Positions 25,565-34,073 of a DNA stretch of 64,000 nucleotides are shown here, piece after piece. The notes beneath the pieces are model-generated. The model was not told where the DNA came from. It worked only from the letters and a program-made list of their open reading frames with translations, and did not search any database. Each line of letters opens with the position of its first letter. The first letter of the stretch is position 1. The translations under genes and the position numbers were made by a program. The stretch comes from Stenotrophomonas geniculata ATCC 19374 = JCM 13324 (GTDB lineage: Bacteria > Pseudomonadota > Gammaproteobacteria > Xanthomonadales > Xanthomonadaceae). Where the stretch lies: the NCBI RefSeq assembly GCF_001431625.1, contig NZ_LLXT01000068.1:1-64000 (forward strand), written 5' to 3'.

Positions 25565-26629
25565 ATGGAGATGACGTCACGCGCATCCAGCACCGCGCTG
25601 GAACCGGCCGCGCTGCTGGAGGGCTTCCTGGCCCACCCGCCGCTCGGATTCGAGGCAGGCCGCCTTCCCAGCGGCCTGCCGTCCTTCCGTGCACCGCTGG
25701 ACCTGACCACGACGATGGATGACGAACTGCGCGGCAGGCTGCTCGGCCTCCCGCTGTCGCGCCTGTGGCGGCCGTGGATCACCTGGAAGACCCGCTTCGT
25801 CGGTGCCACCAGCACCGAGTACACCCCGCTGCCGGCACACGTCGCGCCGGAGGCGCTGGCCGAGGACGTGACGCGTCACGCGATCGGCGATACCCGGCTG
25901 CTGGTGGTCAAGGACCTGGCGATCGATTCACCACTGCTGGACGATGCGGCCAACGCGCACAGTGCTGCCTTCCTGCAGGCATTGCTGGCGCGCGGCTTCG
26001 TTGAACTGGAAGGCATGCCGCTGGCCTGGGTGGCGATCGATTTCGATTCGATCGACGGCTATCTCGGCCGCCTGTCGTCCTCGCGCCGCAAGAACATCCG
26101 GCGCAAGCTGCGCTCGCGCGACGACCTGCAGATCGACTGCATCGCCACCGGTGATCCGGCCCTGGCCGACCCACGGCTGCAGGCCGAACTGCATGCGCTG
26201 TACCTGGGTGTGTATGCGCAGAGCGCGGTGCACTTCGACCAGCTCGGCCTGCCCTACTTCCAGCATCTGCTGGCCGACAGCCAGGGCCAGGGACGGATGT
26301 TCCTGTACCGCCACCAGGGCCAGCTGATCGGCTGGAACCTGTGCTACGTGCATGCCGGCAAGCTGGTGGACAAGTACATCGGCCTGGCTTACCCGCAGTC
26401 GCGCGAGCACAACCTGTACGCGGTCAGCTGGATGCACAACCTCGAGTACGCCCTGCAGCACGGCCTGAGCCACTACGTGGCTGGCTGGACCGACTCGCGG
26501 ATCAAGGCCGAGCTGGGGGCCCGCTTCACCTCCACCCGGCACGCGATCCATGCCCGTTCCCCGCTGCTGCGTGCCGCCCTGCGCCGGCTGGCCCCGTACC
26601 TGCAGGGCGAACCTGATGGAGGCGGCTGA
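25565..26629 (+). CDS. GNAT/FemAB-like acyltransferase (BioF2-like)
   Basis: This protein of about 354 residues has a C-terminal GNAT-like half: SSSRRKNIRRKLRSRDDLQ, then LYLGVYAQSAVHFDQLGLPY, FLYRHQGQLIGWNLCYVHAG and DKYIGLAYPQSREHNLY. This is the pattern of FemAB/BioF2-like acyl or aminoacyl transferases (formerly annotated as peptidoglycan biosynthesis proteins). Start candidates are GTG 25559, ATG 25565 and ATG 25571. The gene lies 28 nt after the aminotransferase and 3 nt before the arginase-like gene. It may acylate the amine made by the transaminase. Confidence 0.72.
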   Translation: MEMTSRASSTALEPAALLEGFLAHPPLGFEAGRLPSGLPSFRAPLDLTTTMDDELRGRLLGLPLSRLWRPWITWKTRFVGATSTEYTPLPAHVAPEALAEDVTRHAIGDTRLLVVKDLAIDSPLLDDAANAHSAAFLQALLARGFVELEGMPLAWVAIDFDSIDGYLGRLSSSRRKNIRRKLRSRDDLQIDCIATGDPALADPRLQAELHALYLGVYAQSAVHFDQLGLPYFQHLLADSQGQGRMFLYRHQGQLIGWNLCYVHAGKLVDKYIGLAYPQSREHNLYAVSWMHNLEYALQHGLSHYVAGWTDSRIKAELGARFTSTRHAIHARSPLLRAALRRLAPYLQGEPDGGG

Positions 26630-26632
26630 GCG

Positions 26633-27517
26633 ATGCTGGTGCGTTCCCCGCTGATCCTGGACCTGGACGGTGGCGTGCTGCCACTGCCCCAGGCGCAGAC
26701 CCTGGCCCTGCCGCAGTGGCACGACACGCTGCGATTCGCCTGCAGCAACGGCGCCCTGGATCGCTTCAGCACCGAGGTGCTTGCGCCGCTGCCGGCCCTG
26801 CTCGGCACAGTGATGCTCGGCAGTGGTGACTTCCATCACCTCAGCCTGCCGCTGCTGCGCCGCATGCGCGCGCAGGCGCCGTTCCAGCTGGTGGTGCTGG
26901 ACAACCATCCGGACAACATGCGATTCCCGTTCGGCATGCATTGCGGGTCGTGGGTCAACGCCGCCAGCAAGCTGCCGCAGATCTCGCACATCCACGTGCT
27001 CGGCATCACCTCCAGCGACATCGGCCTCGGCCATGCCTGGGAGAACCACTGGCGTCCGCTGATGGGCGGTCGCCTGACCTACTGGTGCATGGACGTGGAT
27101 GTCGGCTGGGGCCATCGCCTCGGCATGGGCCACGCCTTCCGCCGCTTCGAGCACCCCGAAGCCCTGGTCGCCACGTTCGCCGCCGAGCAGGCCAAGTCGC
27201 CGCAGCCGACCTATCTGTCGATCGACAAGGACGTGTTCGCCGGAGACGTGGCCCGCAGCAACTGGGACCAGGGCCGCTTCCAGCTGGAACACGCGCTGGT
27301 GGTGATCGAAGCACTGCGCGCCGGCGGCCTGGTCGGCAGTGACATCACCGGCGAAGTGTCGTTGGCCAACTACCAGAGCCGCTTCAAGCGCTGGCTGTCG
27401 TCGCTGGATGGCCAGCCGGACGTCAGCGCCGATGATCTTCCTGCCTGGCAGGCCCGGCACCAGCAGGTGAACCGCGAACTGCTGGCGGCAATGGCCGCCG
27501 TGCCGACGGCCTGCTGA
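26633..27517 (+). CDS. Arginase/ureohydrolase-fold protein, uncharacterised
   Basis: This 294-residue protein shows all three metal-binding blocks of the arginase/agmatinase superfamily in order: GSGDFHH (H68 or H69), LDNHPDN (D90, H92, D94) and YLSIDKDVF (D198, D200). The spacing fits the binuclear manganese site, but sequence outside these blocks is unlike classical arginases and the final SxDxDxxDP block lacks the usual DP. It is the last gene of the 20-27 kb run and is followed by REP elements. It may hydrolyse a guanidino or related C-N bond in the pathway product. Confidence 0.68.
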   Translation: MLVRSPLILDLDGGVLPLPQAQTLALPQWHDTLRFACSNGALDRFSTEVLAPLPALLGTVMLGSGDFHHLSLPLLRRMRAQAPFQLVVLDNHPDNMRFPFGMHCGSWVNAASKLPQISHIHVLGITSSDIGLGHAWENHWRPLMGGRLTYWCMDVDVGWGHRLGMGHAFRRFEHPEALVATFAAEQAKSPQPTYLSIDKDVFAGDVARSNWDQGRFQLEHALVVIEALRAGGLVGSDITGEVSLANYQSRFKRWLSSLDGQPDVSADDLPAWQARHQQVNRELLAAMAAVPTAC

Positions 27518-27529
27518 CCACTGTCCGGC

Positions 27530-27661
27530 AATGCCAACCAAGGTTGGCAACTACCAGAGCCGGGTAGAGCCGAGCCCACGCTCGGCTGGCGCCTTCTGTA
27601 GAGTCAAGCCATGCTCGACTGCGGGCACCGCGAACAGCAGCCGAGCATGGCTCGGCTCTAC
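27530..27661. repeat. SMAG/REP cluster of four units
   Basis: One unit runs 27530-27553 on the minus strand (GTAGTTGCCAACC head). Three more follow: GTAGAGCCGAGCCCACGCTC (from 27564), GTAGAGTCAAGCCATGCTCG (from 27598) and an inverted unit ending in GGCTCTAC at 27661. The last two form a dimer like the one at 2933. Confidence 0.8.
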
Positions 27662-27689
27662 ACTGGGTTCCCACCTCGGAGCCCTCGCC

Positions 27690-28049
27690 ATGCCCCAGAC
27701 CGTCATCCCGCAACTGCGCATGCGCCATGCCGACACCACCCTGCCGTTCTACGTGCAGGGGCTGGGTTTCGTGGTCGACTGGGAACATCGCTTCGAACCC
27801 GGCTTCCCGCTGTTCGCCCAGCTCACCCGCGACGGCCAGACGATCTTCCTCACCGAACACAGCGGCGACTGCGAGGTCGGCGGCGCGGTGTACTTCATCG
27901 TCGACGATGTTGACAGCCTGCACCGCGCCTTCAGCGCGGCCAACGTGCCGATCGAGCAGCCCCCGCATGACACCGAATGGGGCAGCCGCGAAATGCTGCT
28001 GCGCGACCCGGACGACAACCGGTTGCGCTTCGCCACACGCGTGGACTGA
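27690..28049 (+). CDS. Glyoxalase/bleomycin-resistance (VOC) family protein
   Basis: This 119-residue protein has the beta-alpha-beta-beta-beta module of the vicinal-oxygen-chelate fold: VIPQLRMRHADTTLPFYVQG at the start, FLTEHSGD in the middle and MLLRDPDDNRLRFA at the end, the usual C-terminal metal-ligand segment. It resembles single-domain bleomycin-binding or lactoylglutathione-lyase-like proteins. The function is unassigned. REP units separate it from the preceding cluster. Confidence 0.75.
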   Translation: MPQTVIPQLRMRHADTTLPFYVQGLGFVVDWEHRFEPGFPLFAQLTRDGQTIFLTEHSGDCEVGGAVYFIVDDVDSLHRAFSAANVPIEQPPHDTEWGSREMLLRDPDDNRLRFATRVD

Positions 28050-28069
28050 ACGACGCCGGGTTGAGATGA

Positions 28070-28097
28070 ATATACGAAACATATACGCTTCGTATAT
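28070..28097 (+). promoter_or_regulatory. Iterated operator upstream of parD-like/map
   Basis: Three ATATACG half-sites lie in 28 bp: direct copies at 28070-28076 and 28081-28087, one helical turn apart, and an inverted copy (CGTATAT) at 28091-28097. ATATACGAA at 28070 and TTCGTATAT at 28089 are perfect inverted arms. This AT-rich block in GC-rich DNA, 20 nt before the ParD-like gene, fits autoregulation by a ribbon-helix-helix protein. Confidence 0.7.
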
Positions 28098-28117
28098 TTA
28101 ACCCTCCAGGACCGCCC

Positions 28118-28330
28118 ATGGGCATCGTCAACATCGATGACACCCTGCACGACCAGCTGCGCCGTGCCTGCACCGTCTCCAGCCGTTCGATCAACGCCCA
28201 GGCCAACTTCTGGATCCGGGTCGGCATGCTGTGCGAGCTGAACCCTACGCTGAGTTTCCAGGACATCGTCGCCAGCGAGCTGCGCGCGGCCGGCGTGCAG
28301 CCACCGTTGCTGCCCCCGGGCCAGGTCTGA
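28118..28330 (+). CDS. ParD-like antitoxin-family protein
   Basis: This 70-residue protein looks like a ribbon-helix-helix DNA-binding protein: VNIDDTLHDQLRRACTVSSRSINAQANFWIRVGM. It matches the ParD-like family. No ParE toxin follows; instead the next gene, 4 nt away, is a methionine aminopeptidase. The iterated ATATACG sites just upstream are the likely operator for self-repression. The ORF is short but has a good context: a tightly spaced operon and AT-rich promoter. Confidence 0.78.
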   Translation: MGIVNIDDTLHDQLRRACTVSSRSINAQANFWIRVGMLCELNPTLSFQDIVASELRAAGVQPPLLPPGQV

Positions 28331-28334
28331 GCCG

Positions 28335-29123
28335 ATGGGCATCATCAAGCGCCCCGACGAGATCGCGCTGATGGCCGAATCGGGGCGCCTGCTTGCGCAG
28401 GTGTTCGCCGCGCTCGACCAACTGCCGCTGCAGGGTCGCAGCACGATGGAGATCAACGAGTTCGTCGAGCGCATGATCGTCGATGAGCTGCAGGCGCGGC
28501 CGGCCAGCAAGGGCCAGTACGGCTTCCCGTATGTGCTCAACACTTCGATCGACAACGTGATCTGCCACGGCGTTCCCAGCACCACCGACGTGCTGCGCAA
28601 CGGTCAGATCGTCAACCTCGACATCACCCTGGAGAAGAACGGCTACATCGCCGACTCCAGCACCACCTACCTGGTCGGTGAGGTCGACTACGCCGCGCGC
28701 CGGCTGGTGCAGACCACCTACCAGGCGATGTGGAAAGGCATCGCCGCGGTGCGCCCCGGCGCACGCCTGGGCGACATCGGCCACGCCATCGCCCGCCACG
28801 CGCGCAGCCACGGCTACAGCGTAGTGAAGGAATACTGCGGCCATGGCATCGGCCAGGAAATGCACGAGGAACCGCAGATCCTGCACTACGGCCATCCCCA
28901 CACCGGCATGGTGCTGGAAGAAGGCATGGTGTTCACCATCGAGCCGATGCTCAATCAGGGCAAGCCGGCCATCCGCCAGCAGCCGGACGCATGGCCGGTC
29001 TACACGCGCGACGGCAAGCTGTCGGCGCAGTTCGAACACACCGTGGCAGTCACCCGCAGCGGCGTGCGCGTACTGACCCTGCGCCCCGGCGAGACGCCGT
29101 TATGCGCGGTGGATGGCGCCTAG
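28335..29123 (+). CDS. map: Type I methionine aminopeptidase
   Basis: This 262-residue enzyme removes the initiator methionine from new proteins. The metal ligands are recognisable: the two Asp in NLDITLEKNGYIADSS, the His in GHGIGQEMHEEP, and Glu residues in FTIEP and in QFEHTVAV. YVLNTSIDNVICHGVP is the conserved substrate strand. It forms an operon with the ParD-like gene, so it is probably a second, conditionally expressed MetAP rather than the housekeeping copy, which usually neighbours rpsB. The stop codon overlaps the convergent downstream gene. Confidence 0.9.
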   Translation: MGIIKRPDEIALMAESGRLLAQVFAALDQLPLQGRSTMEINEFVERMIVDELQARPASKGQYGFPYVLNTSIDNVICHGVPSTTDVLRNGQIVNLDITLEKNGYIADSSTTYLVGEVDYAARRLVQTTYQAMWKGIAAVRPGARLGDIGHAIARHARSHGYSVVKEYCGHGIGQEMHEEPQILHYGHPHTGMVLEEGMVFTIEPMLNQGKPAIRQQPDAWPVYTRDGKLSAQFEHTVAVTRSGVRVLTLRPGETPLCAVDGA

Positions 29124-29788
29124 AGTGGCCGTTGCTGCATCCCGGCGTCCTCGTGCACGGTGCGCTTGCGCGCCGTCAGCGGCTCGCGCACCCGATGTGC
29201 CACATAGCCGACGCTGGCTGCGAGAATGAAGGTGTAACCAAGGAGCTCGGTGGTCTCCTCGATGGTGTTCTTGAACACACGGATGTACTGATCACCCAAC
29301 AGTCCGGTCCACAACGACGTCATGCCGATCAGGCGCGAATAGAACAGCAGCAGGACCAGACCAATCGTCATCACGGTACCCGGCCGGGATACGAGAAAAC
29401 GCACCAGCGCCTGCATGGCCCGGCGCCAGTCGCGGCTGGCCCAGGCCAGTGAGCCGATGATCAGCACACCCACCGGATACTTCCAGAAGCCGTGTGCGAT
29501 CAGGTCCAGCGCCTCATCCATCTCACGCAGGAGCATGCAGGCGAACAGCGCTGCCGCCAGCACGGCAAAGGCCCGATCATCGGCACGCCGCAACGCAAGC
29601 CGGACGAAGGCAGCCACGCTGGCGACCAGGAAGCCTTCCTGGGTCAGTTCGACCAGCGACCACTCGCCGACGGCATTGCCCAGCCAATGGATGTCGAGCC
29701 AGGCCAACGCAGGCGGAAGCGCCATCATCAGGCCGAACAGGGAGGTGCGCCCCAGGTGGGACAGGAGCAGCTGTAGATTGTCTTTCAT
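29120..29788 (-). CDS. Membrane protein of unknown function
   Basis: This protein of about 222 residues has five to six hydrophobic helices (for example FGLMMALPPALAWLDI, FAVLAAALFACMLLREMDEA, YPVGVLIIGSLAWASRD, TVMTIGLVLLLFYSRLIG). Charged residues in or near helices (REMDEALD; NTIEETTELLGY) are conserved-looking, but I recognise no family. Start ATG 29788 (MKDN) is preferred over 29806. Its end overlaps the end of map by a few bases in convergent orientation. Confidence 0.7.
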   Translation of the reverse strand: MKDNLQLLLSHLGRTSLFGLMMALPPALAWLDIHWLGNAVGEWSLVELTQEGFLVASVAAFVRLALRRADDRAFAVLAAALFACMLLREMDEALDLIAHGFWKYPVGVLIIGSLAWASRDWRRAMQALVRFLVSRPGTVMTIGLVLLLFYSRLIGMTSLWTGLLGDQYIRVFKNTIEETTELLGYTFILAASVGYVAHRVREPLTARKRTVHEDAGMQQRPL

Positions 29789-29963
29789 GCAACACCGATG
29801 CCGCACCGTGGCGGTCGTACAACGAGAACACAGGCGACCGGGGGGCTGCCGAACAACGGCATGCGCGGCGGGGTCGCGACCAGGCGCGCATTATCCGCGC
29901 TGTATCCGGCCACGTGAACCGTATCGGTGGAACACATACGCAACACCGGCGTGCGTCACGCAC

Positions 29964-30584
29964 TCATGGCGATAAAGGACGCAACAGCAGCAGCGTGGCC
30001 AGGCAGAACATGAAAACCGCCACGCCGGCGTCCAGCATCCGCCAGGCGCCCGGTCTGCGGAACACCGGCTGCAACAGGCGCGCGCCATAACCAAGAGAAC
30101 AGAACCAGGCCACGCTGGCCACGCACGCACCGGCGGCAAAGGCCCAGCGCAGATCGCCCGGGTAGCGCGTGGACAGACTGCCCAGCAGTACCACCGTATC
30201 CAGATAGACGTGCGGGTTGAGCAGGGTGAAGGCCAGGCAGGTCAGCAGCACCTGGCGCCCACTGCCGCCCTGCGCCTCGGCGGCGGCCAGCGCACTGCCA
30301 CCGCGCCACGCGCGCAATCCCGCCTGCAGGCCATACCAGAGCAGGAAGGCCGCACCACCGAAACGCAGCACCTGCAGCAGCAGCGGCCACTGCAGCACCA
30401 GCGCCCCCATGCCGCCGACACCGGCCAGTATCAGCGCGATGTCCGCACCGGCGCAGGCCAGCACCACCCTCCCCACATGACGCTGCTGCAGGCCCTGGCG
30501 CAGCACGAAGGCGTTCTGCGCGCCGATGGCGATGATCAGGCCGGCACCTGCGAACAGGCCGGCGGCGGTAGCGGCGATCCACAT
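29964..30584 (-). CDS. argO: LysE/ArgO family amino-acid exporter
   Basis: This 206-residue inner-membrane protein has the LysE signature GLIIAIGAQNAFVLRQGL at the first helices and LTCLAFTLLNPHVYLDTVVLLG in the middle, both closely matching ArgO, the arginine exporter. There are five to six helices. It is divergent from an ArgP-like regulator, the classical arrangement in which ArgP activates argO when arginine (or lysine analogues) accumulates. Basic amino acid export is well supported; arginine versus lysine preference is not. Confidence 0.88.
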   Translation of the reverse strand: MWIAATAAGLFAGAGLIIAIGAQNAFVLRQGLQQRHVGRVVLACAGADIALILAGVGGMGALVLQWPLLLQVLRFGGAAFLLWYGLQAGLRAWRGGSALAAAEAQGGSGRQVLLTCLAFTLLNPHVYLDTVVLLGSLSTRYPGDLRWAFAAGACVASVAWFCSLGYGARLLQPVFRRPGAWRMLDAGVAVFMFCLATLLLLRPLSP

Positions 30585-30682
30585 CAGGACAGGCCAGGCA
30601 GCGGGGGGACGCGCAGGGTGCGGCCAACGGACACGTTAAGACAAACTGATTATTCTTTATCCTGTGCAGAAATACTGAAGAG

Positions 30683-31582
30683 GTGCTGGTGGACCTGGTA
30701 CATCCGCAACTGTCCGCATTTGCCGCAGTGCTGGAAGAAGGCAGCTTCGAGGCTGCGGCGCGCCGGCTGTCGATCAGTCCGTCGGCACTGTCGCAGCGGA
30801 TCAAGGCCCTGGAGGACCGGCTTGGCCAGGTGCTGGTGGTGCGCCAGGCACCGTGCCGGCCCACCGCCGCCGGTGAGGCACTGCTGCGCCGCGTCCGGCC
30901 GATGCAGGCACTGGAGGCCGAGGCAGTGGCCGAACTGCTGCCCGAACGCGGCAGCGACGCCGCACGTACGCCGATCCCCTTGGCGGTCAACGACGACTCG
31001 CTCGATACCTGGTTCGTGCCGGCCATCGCCGACCTGCACCAACGCCATGGCTACCTGTTCGACCTGCGCATGGACGATCAGGACCACACCCTGCAGCTGC
31101 TGCGCGACGGCAGTGTGCTGGGTGCAGTGACCGCCGAAGGCCAGCCGGTGAAGGGCTGCAACGTACATCCGCTCGGCGCGATGCGCTACCACGCCATCGC
31201 CTCGCCCGGCTTCGCCCGCCAGTACTTCAGTGACGGCATGCAGGCCGCGGCCCTGGCGCACGCCCCCATGTTGGTGTTCAACCGCAAGGATGAACTGCAA
31301 TGGCGCTTCGTGCGACGCCTGACCCGCGCGCGGCTGCAGCCACCGCTACACTACCTGCCCTCCTCCACCGGTTTCGTCGAAGCCGCCGCGTGCGGACTCG
31401 GCTGGGGCATGGCCCCGGAAACGCTGGTCGCACCCGCCGTGCGCGCCGGCCGCGTGGTGGTACTGGAACCCCGCCGCTGGCTCGATGTGCCGCTGTACTG
31501 GCAGCATGCCGCCGTGCGTTCAAGCACGCTGCAGCACATCACCCAGGCGCTGCGCACTGCGGCCAGCGGCACCCTTCGTTGA
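30683..31582 (+). CDS. argP: ArgP/LysG-type LysR regulator
   Basis: This 299-residue LysR regulator has an N-terminal winged helix (LVHPQLSAFAAVLEEGSFEA, ISPSALSQRIKALEDRLGQV) and an effector domain with LAVNDDSLDTWFVPA, as in ArgP and LysG. The start is GTG 30683, with GTG 30689 as an alternative. The 98-nt region to argO contains the shared promoter and is AT-rich around 30635-30660. It likely activates argO in response to basic amino acids. Confidence 0.88.
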   Translation: MLVDLVHPQLSAFAAVLEEGSFEAAARRLSISPSALSQRIKALEDRLGQVLVVRQAPCRPTAAGEALLRRVRPMQALEAEAVAELLPERGSDAARTPIPLAVNDDSLDTWFVPAIADLHQRHGYLFDLRMDDQDHTLQLLRDGSVLGAVTAEGQPVKGCNVHPLGAMRYHAIASPGFARQYFSDGMQAAALAHAPMLVFNRKDELQWRFVRRLTRARLQPPLHYLPSSTGFVEAAACGLGWGMAPETLVAPAVRAGRVVVLEPRRWLDVPLYWQHAAVRSSTLQHITQALRTAASGTLR

Positions 31583-31687
31583 GGACAATCCGATGACCGC
31601 AGACCCGGGCTTCACGCCGCGCGCACTACCGTTTGCGCACTTCTTCACCACTGGGACGGCATGGGCGTGATCGGCCGACGTACAAGG

Positions 31688-33067
31688 ATGCACCGCGCGA
31701 AGCCCGCGCTGGCGCTGGCGCTGGCGACCTGCCTGCCATTCGCTGCGTCCGCGCAGAACAACACCGACGCACCTGCCTTGGACTGGGAACAGGCGCGGCA
31801 ACGCCTGGAGCAGGTCTCCGATGCACTGGCGGCCGCTGATGCAGCGGTGCGCAACAAGCAGGACCTGCAGGACGCCACCCGCCTGCTGCGCCTGCCGGAG
31901 ATCACCGGCGAAGTGCGCCGCCTGCAGTTCCAGAAGACCCTCACCCTGCCACTGGGCTCGCTGGCGCCTGTCGCTGAGGCCTATGGCATCGATTCGCCGC
32001 TGTCATTCACCGAACGCGACTGGCGTACCCGGCCCGTGGTCACTGCGGTGCTGCCGTTGTACACCGGCGGCGTGATTCCGGCCGCGCAACGTGCCGCCAG
32101 CGCCGCCCACGAACAGGCCAGCGCCGAGCGCGAAGCACAGCGCCAGTCGCTGACCGTGCAGCTGGCCCAGGCCTATTTCGGCCAGCGTCTGGCCGAGCAG
32201 GCGGTGGACGTGCGCCGCGATGTGCGTGATGGCCTCAACCGCCACCTGTCGGATGCGGAAAAGCTGGAACGCGAGGGCTTCGCCACCCGCGCGCAGCGCC
32301 TGCAGGCCACCGTGGCCCGCGACAAGGCCGAACGCGAGTACCAGAAGACGGTGAACGATCTGGCCACGCTGAAGGCCGCGCTGTCCACGCTCCTGCGCAG
32401 TGGCGGCGAGGTACAGCCGGTGTCGCCGCTGTTCGTGCAGCGCGTGCCGCTGGAACCGGTCGCCAGCTTCGAGCGCACTGCGCAGGCGCGCCAGCCGCAG
32501 ATCGCACGCCTGCGGGCGATGGTGGCGCAGGCCGAACAGGGCGTGCGCGTGCAGCAGGCCAAGCTGAAGCCGCAGATCTTCGCCTTCGGCCAGTACGACT
32601 TCCGCCGCCGCGACGAGATGCTGACCGATCCGGACTGGGCGTTCGGCATCGGCCTGAAGTACACCTTCCTGTCGCCGAACTCGCGGCCTGCGCAGATCAG
32701 CGCTGCGCGCGCGCAGCAGGAGCAGGCCGAAGCCGGCCTGCGCGAGGCCGAAAACCAGGTCGCACTGGGCGTGCGCAAGGCCTGGAACGAACTGGAAACC
32801 GCGCGGCAGCAGTTTGTACTGCTCGACAGCAGCATCGCCCAGGCACAGGAAAACCTGCGCCTGCAGGAGCTGGCGTTCCGCGAAGGCCAGGCGACGTCAC
32901 TGGATGTGATCGACGCGCGGCTCGGCCTGGGCGGTGCCCGTGTCGAGCGCGCGCAGGCCGCCTACCAATACGATATTGCGCTGGCACAGTTGCTGGAGGT
33001 CAGTGGACAGATGGACCGTTTCGAAGAGTTCCGGCGGCGTGCGGACGAGGTGATCGACCATGAGTGA
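31688..33067 (+). CDS. TolC-family outer-membrane efflux protein
   Basis: This protein of about 459 residues has a signal peptide (LALALATCLPFAASAQ). Two repeated outer-membrane efflux protein domains follow: long helices with TVQLAQAYFGQRLAEQAVDV and WNELETARQQFVLLDSSIAQ, ending LRLQELAFREGQATSLDVID. It should form the trimeric outer-membrane channel for the adjacent exporter. ATG 31688 gives a clean signal peptide; 31661 is an upstream alternative. The end overlaps the HlyD gene by 8 nt, showing coupling. Confidence 0.87.
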   Translation: MHRAKPALALALATCLPFAASAQNNTDAPALDWEQARQRLEQVSDALAAADAAVRNKQDLQDATRLLRLPEITGEVRRLQFQKTLTLPLGSLAPVAEAYGIDSPLSFTERDWRTRPVVTAVLPLYTGGVIPAAQRAASAAHEQASAEREAQRQSLTVQLAQAYFGQRLAEQAVDVRRDVRDGLNRHLSDAEKLEREGFATRAQRLQATVARDKAEREYQKTVNDLATLKAALSTLLRSGGEVQPVSPLFVQRVPLEPVASFERTAQARQPQIARLRAMVAQAEQGVRVQQAKLKPQIFAFGQYDFRRRDEMLTDPDWAFGIGLKYTFLSPNSRPAQISAARAQQEQAEAGLREAENQVALGVRKAWNELETARQQFVLLDSSIAQAQENLRLQELAFREGQATSLDVIDARLGLGGARVERAQAAYQYDIALAQLLEVSGQMDRFEEFRRRADEVIDHE

Positions 33068-34073
33068 TGTGCTGCACGACGAAGCGAAAACGCCCCCCGG
33101 CAAGCGCCGCTTGGGCCCGATCCTGATAGTGGTGCTGCTGATCGTGGTGGTGCTCGGCCTGTGGCTGGCCTGGCGCAGCCCGGCCGACCAGATCCAGGGC
33201 ATGGCCGATGCGGACACCATCAACGTGGCCGCCAAGATCACCGCGCGCGTGGCCGAACTGAAGGTGCGCGAGGGCGACCGTGTACAGCCCGGCCAGGTGC
33301 TGTTCCTGCTCGACAGCCCCGAAGTGGCCGCCAAGGAACAGCAGGCGCATGGCGCATTGGCCGCCGCGCAGGCGGTGGCCGACAAGGCCGACGAAGGCGC
33401 GCGCAGCGAGGACATCCGCGCCGCCGAAGCGAACTGGAAGCGCGCCGAAGCCGGTGCGACGCTGGCCGAGGCCACCTACCAGCGCGTGCAGAACCTGTTC
33501 AACGAAGGGGTGATGACCCGGCAGAAGCGCGATGAAGCGCATGCCCAGGCCACCAGTTCGCGTGAACTGGCCCGTGCCGCCCGTGCGCAGTACGACATGG
33601 CGCTGGCCGGCGCACGCGAGCAGGACAAGCGCGCCGCGCAGGGCCAGGTGCAGCAGGCACAGGGCGCGGTGGCCGAAGTCAACGCTGCGCGTGTCGAAGT
33701 CGAAGGGCGCGCGCCGGTGGCCGGCGAGATCAACAAGCGCATGGCCGACCCCGGCGAACTGGTGCCGGCCGGCTACCCGGTGTTCACCCTGGTCGACATC
33801 GATCGCATGTGGGTGGCGATGAACCTGCGCGAATCGCAGATGCAGGGCCTGAAGGTCGGCAGCAAGCTGCAGGGCAGCGTGCCGGCACTCGGCCAGGACG
33901 GTGAGTTCGAGGTCTACTTCATCAATCCGGCCGGCGACTATGCAACCTGGCGCACCACCCGCCAGTCGTCCGGCTACGACATCCGCAGCTTCGAGGTGCG
34001 GGTGCGCCCGGTACGCCGCATCGAGGGCTTCCGCCCCGGCATGAGCGTGCTGTTCGCATGGCCCCAGCACTGA
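33060..34073 (+). CDS. HlyD-family periplasmic adaptor
   Basis: This 337-residue protein has one N-terminal membrane helix (ILIVVLLIVVVLGLWLAW), a split lipoyl-like domain (VAAKITARVAELKVREGDRV and VEGRAPVAGEINKRMADPGE) around a long coiled coil (about residues 85-220), and a beta-barrel (MWVAMNLRESQMQGLKVG). This is the membrane-fusion adaptor of a TolC-linked exporter. The arrangement resembles YbhG, which partners ABC-2 permeases YbhS and YbhR. It overlaps the genes on both sides. Confidence 0.88.
   Translation: MSDVLHDEAKTPPGKRRLGPILIVVLLIVVVLGLWLAWRSPADQIQGMADADTINVAAKITARVAELKVREGDRVQPGQVLFLLDSPEVAAKEQQAHGALAAAQAVADKADEGARSEDIRAAEANWKRAEAGATLAEATYQRVQNLFNEGVMTRQKRDEAHAQATSSRELARAARAQYDMALAGAREQDKRAAQGQVQQAQGAVAEVNAARVEVEGRAPVAGEINKRMADPGELVPAGYPVFTLVDIDRMWVAMNLRESQMQGLKVGSKLQGSVPALGQDGEFEVYFINPAGDYATWRTTRQSSGYDIRSFEVRVRPVRRIEGFRPGMSVLFAWPQH

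Noticed and set aside
25928-27550. Long minus-strand frame across the FemAB-like and arginase-like genes
   Set aside because: Composition is typical of shadow frames, and both plus-strand genes have family motifs.
31592-31670. 25-codon frame before the TolC-like gene
   Set aside because: It is too short, without a ribosome site or known leader pattern; kept only as a possible leader peptide.
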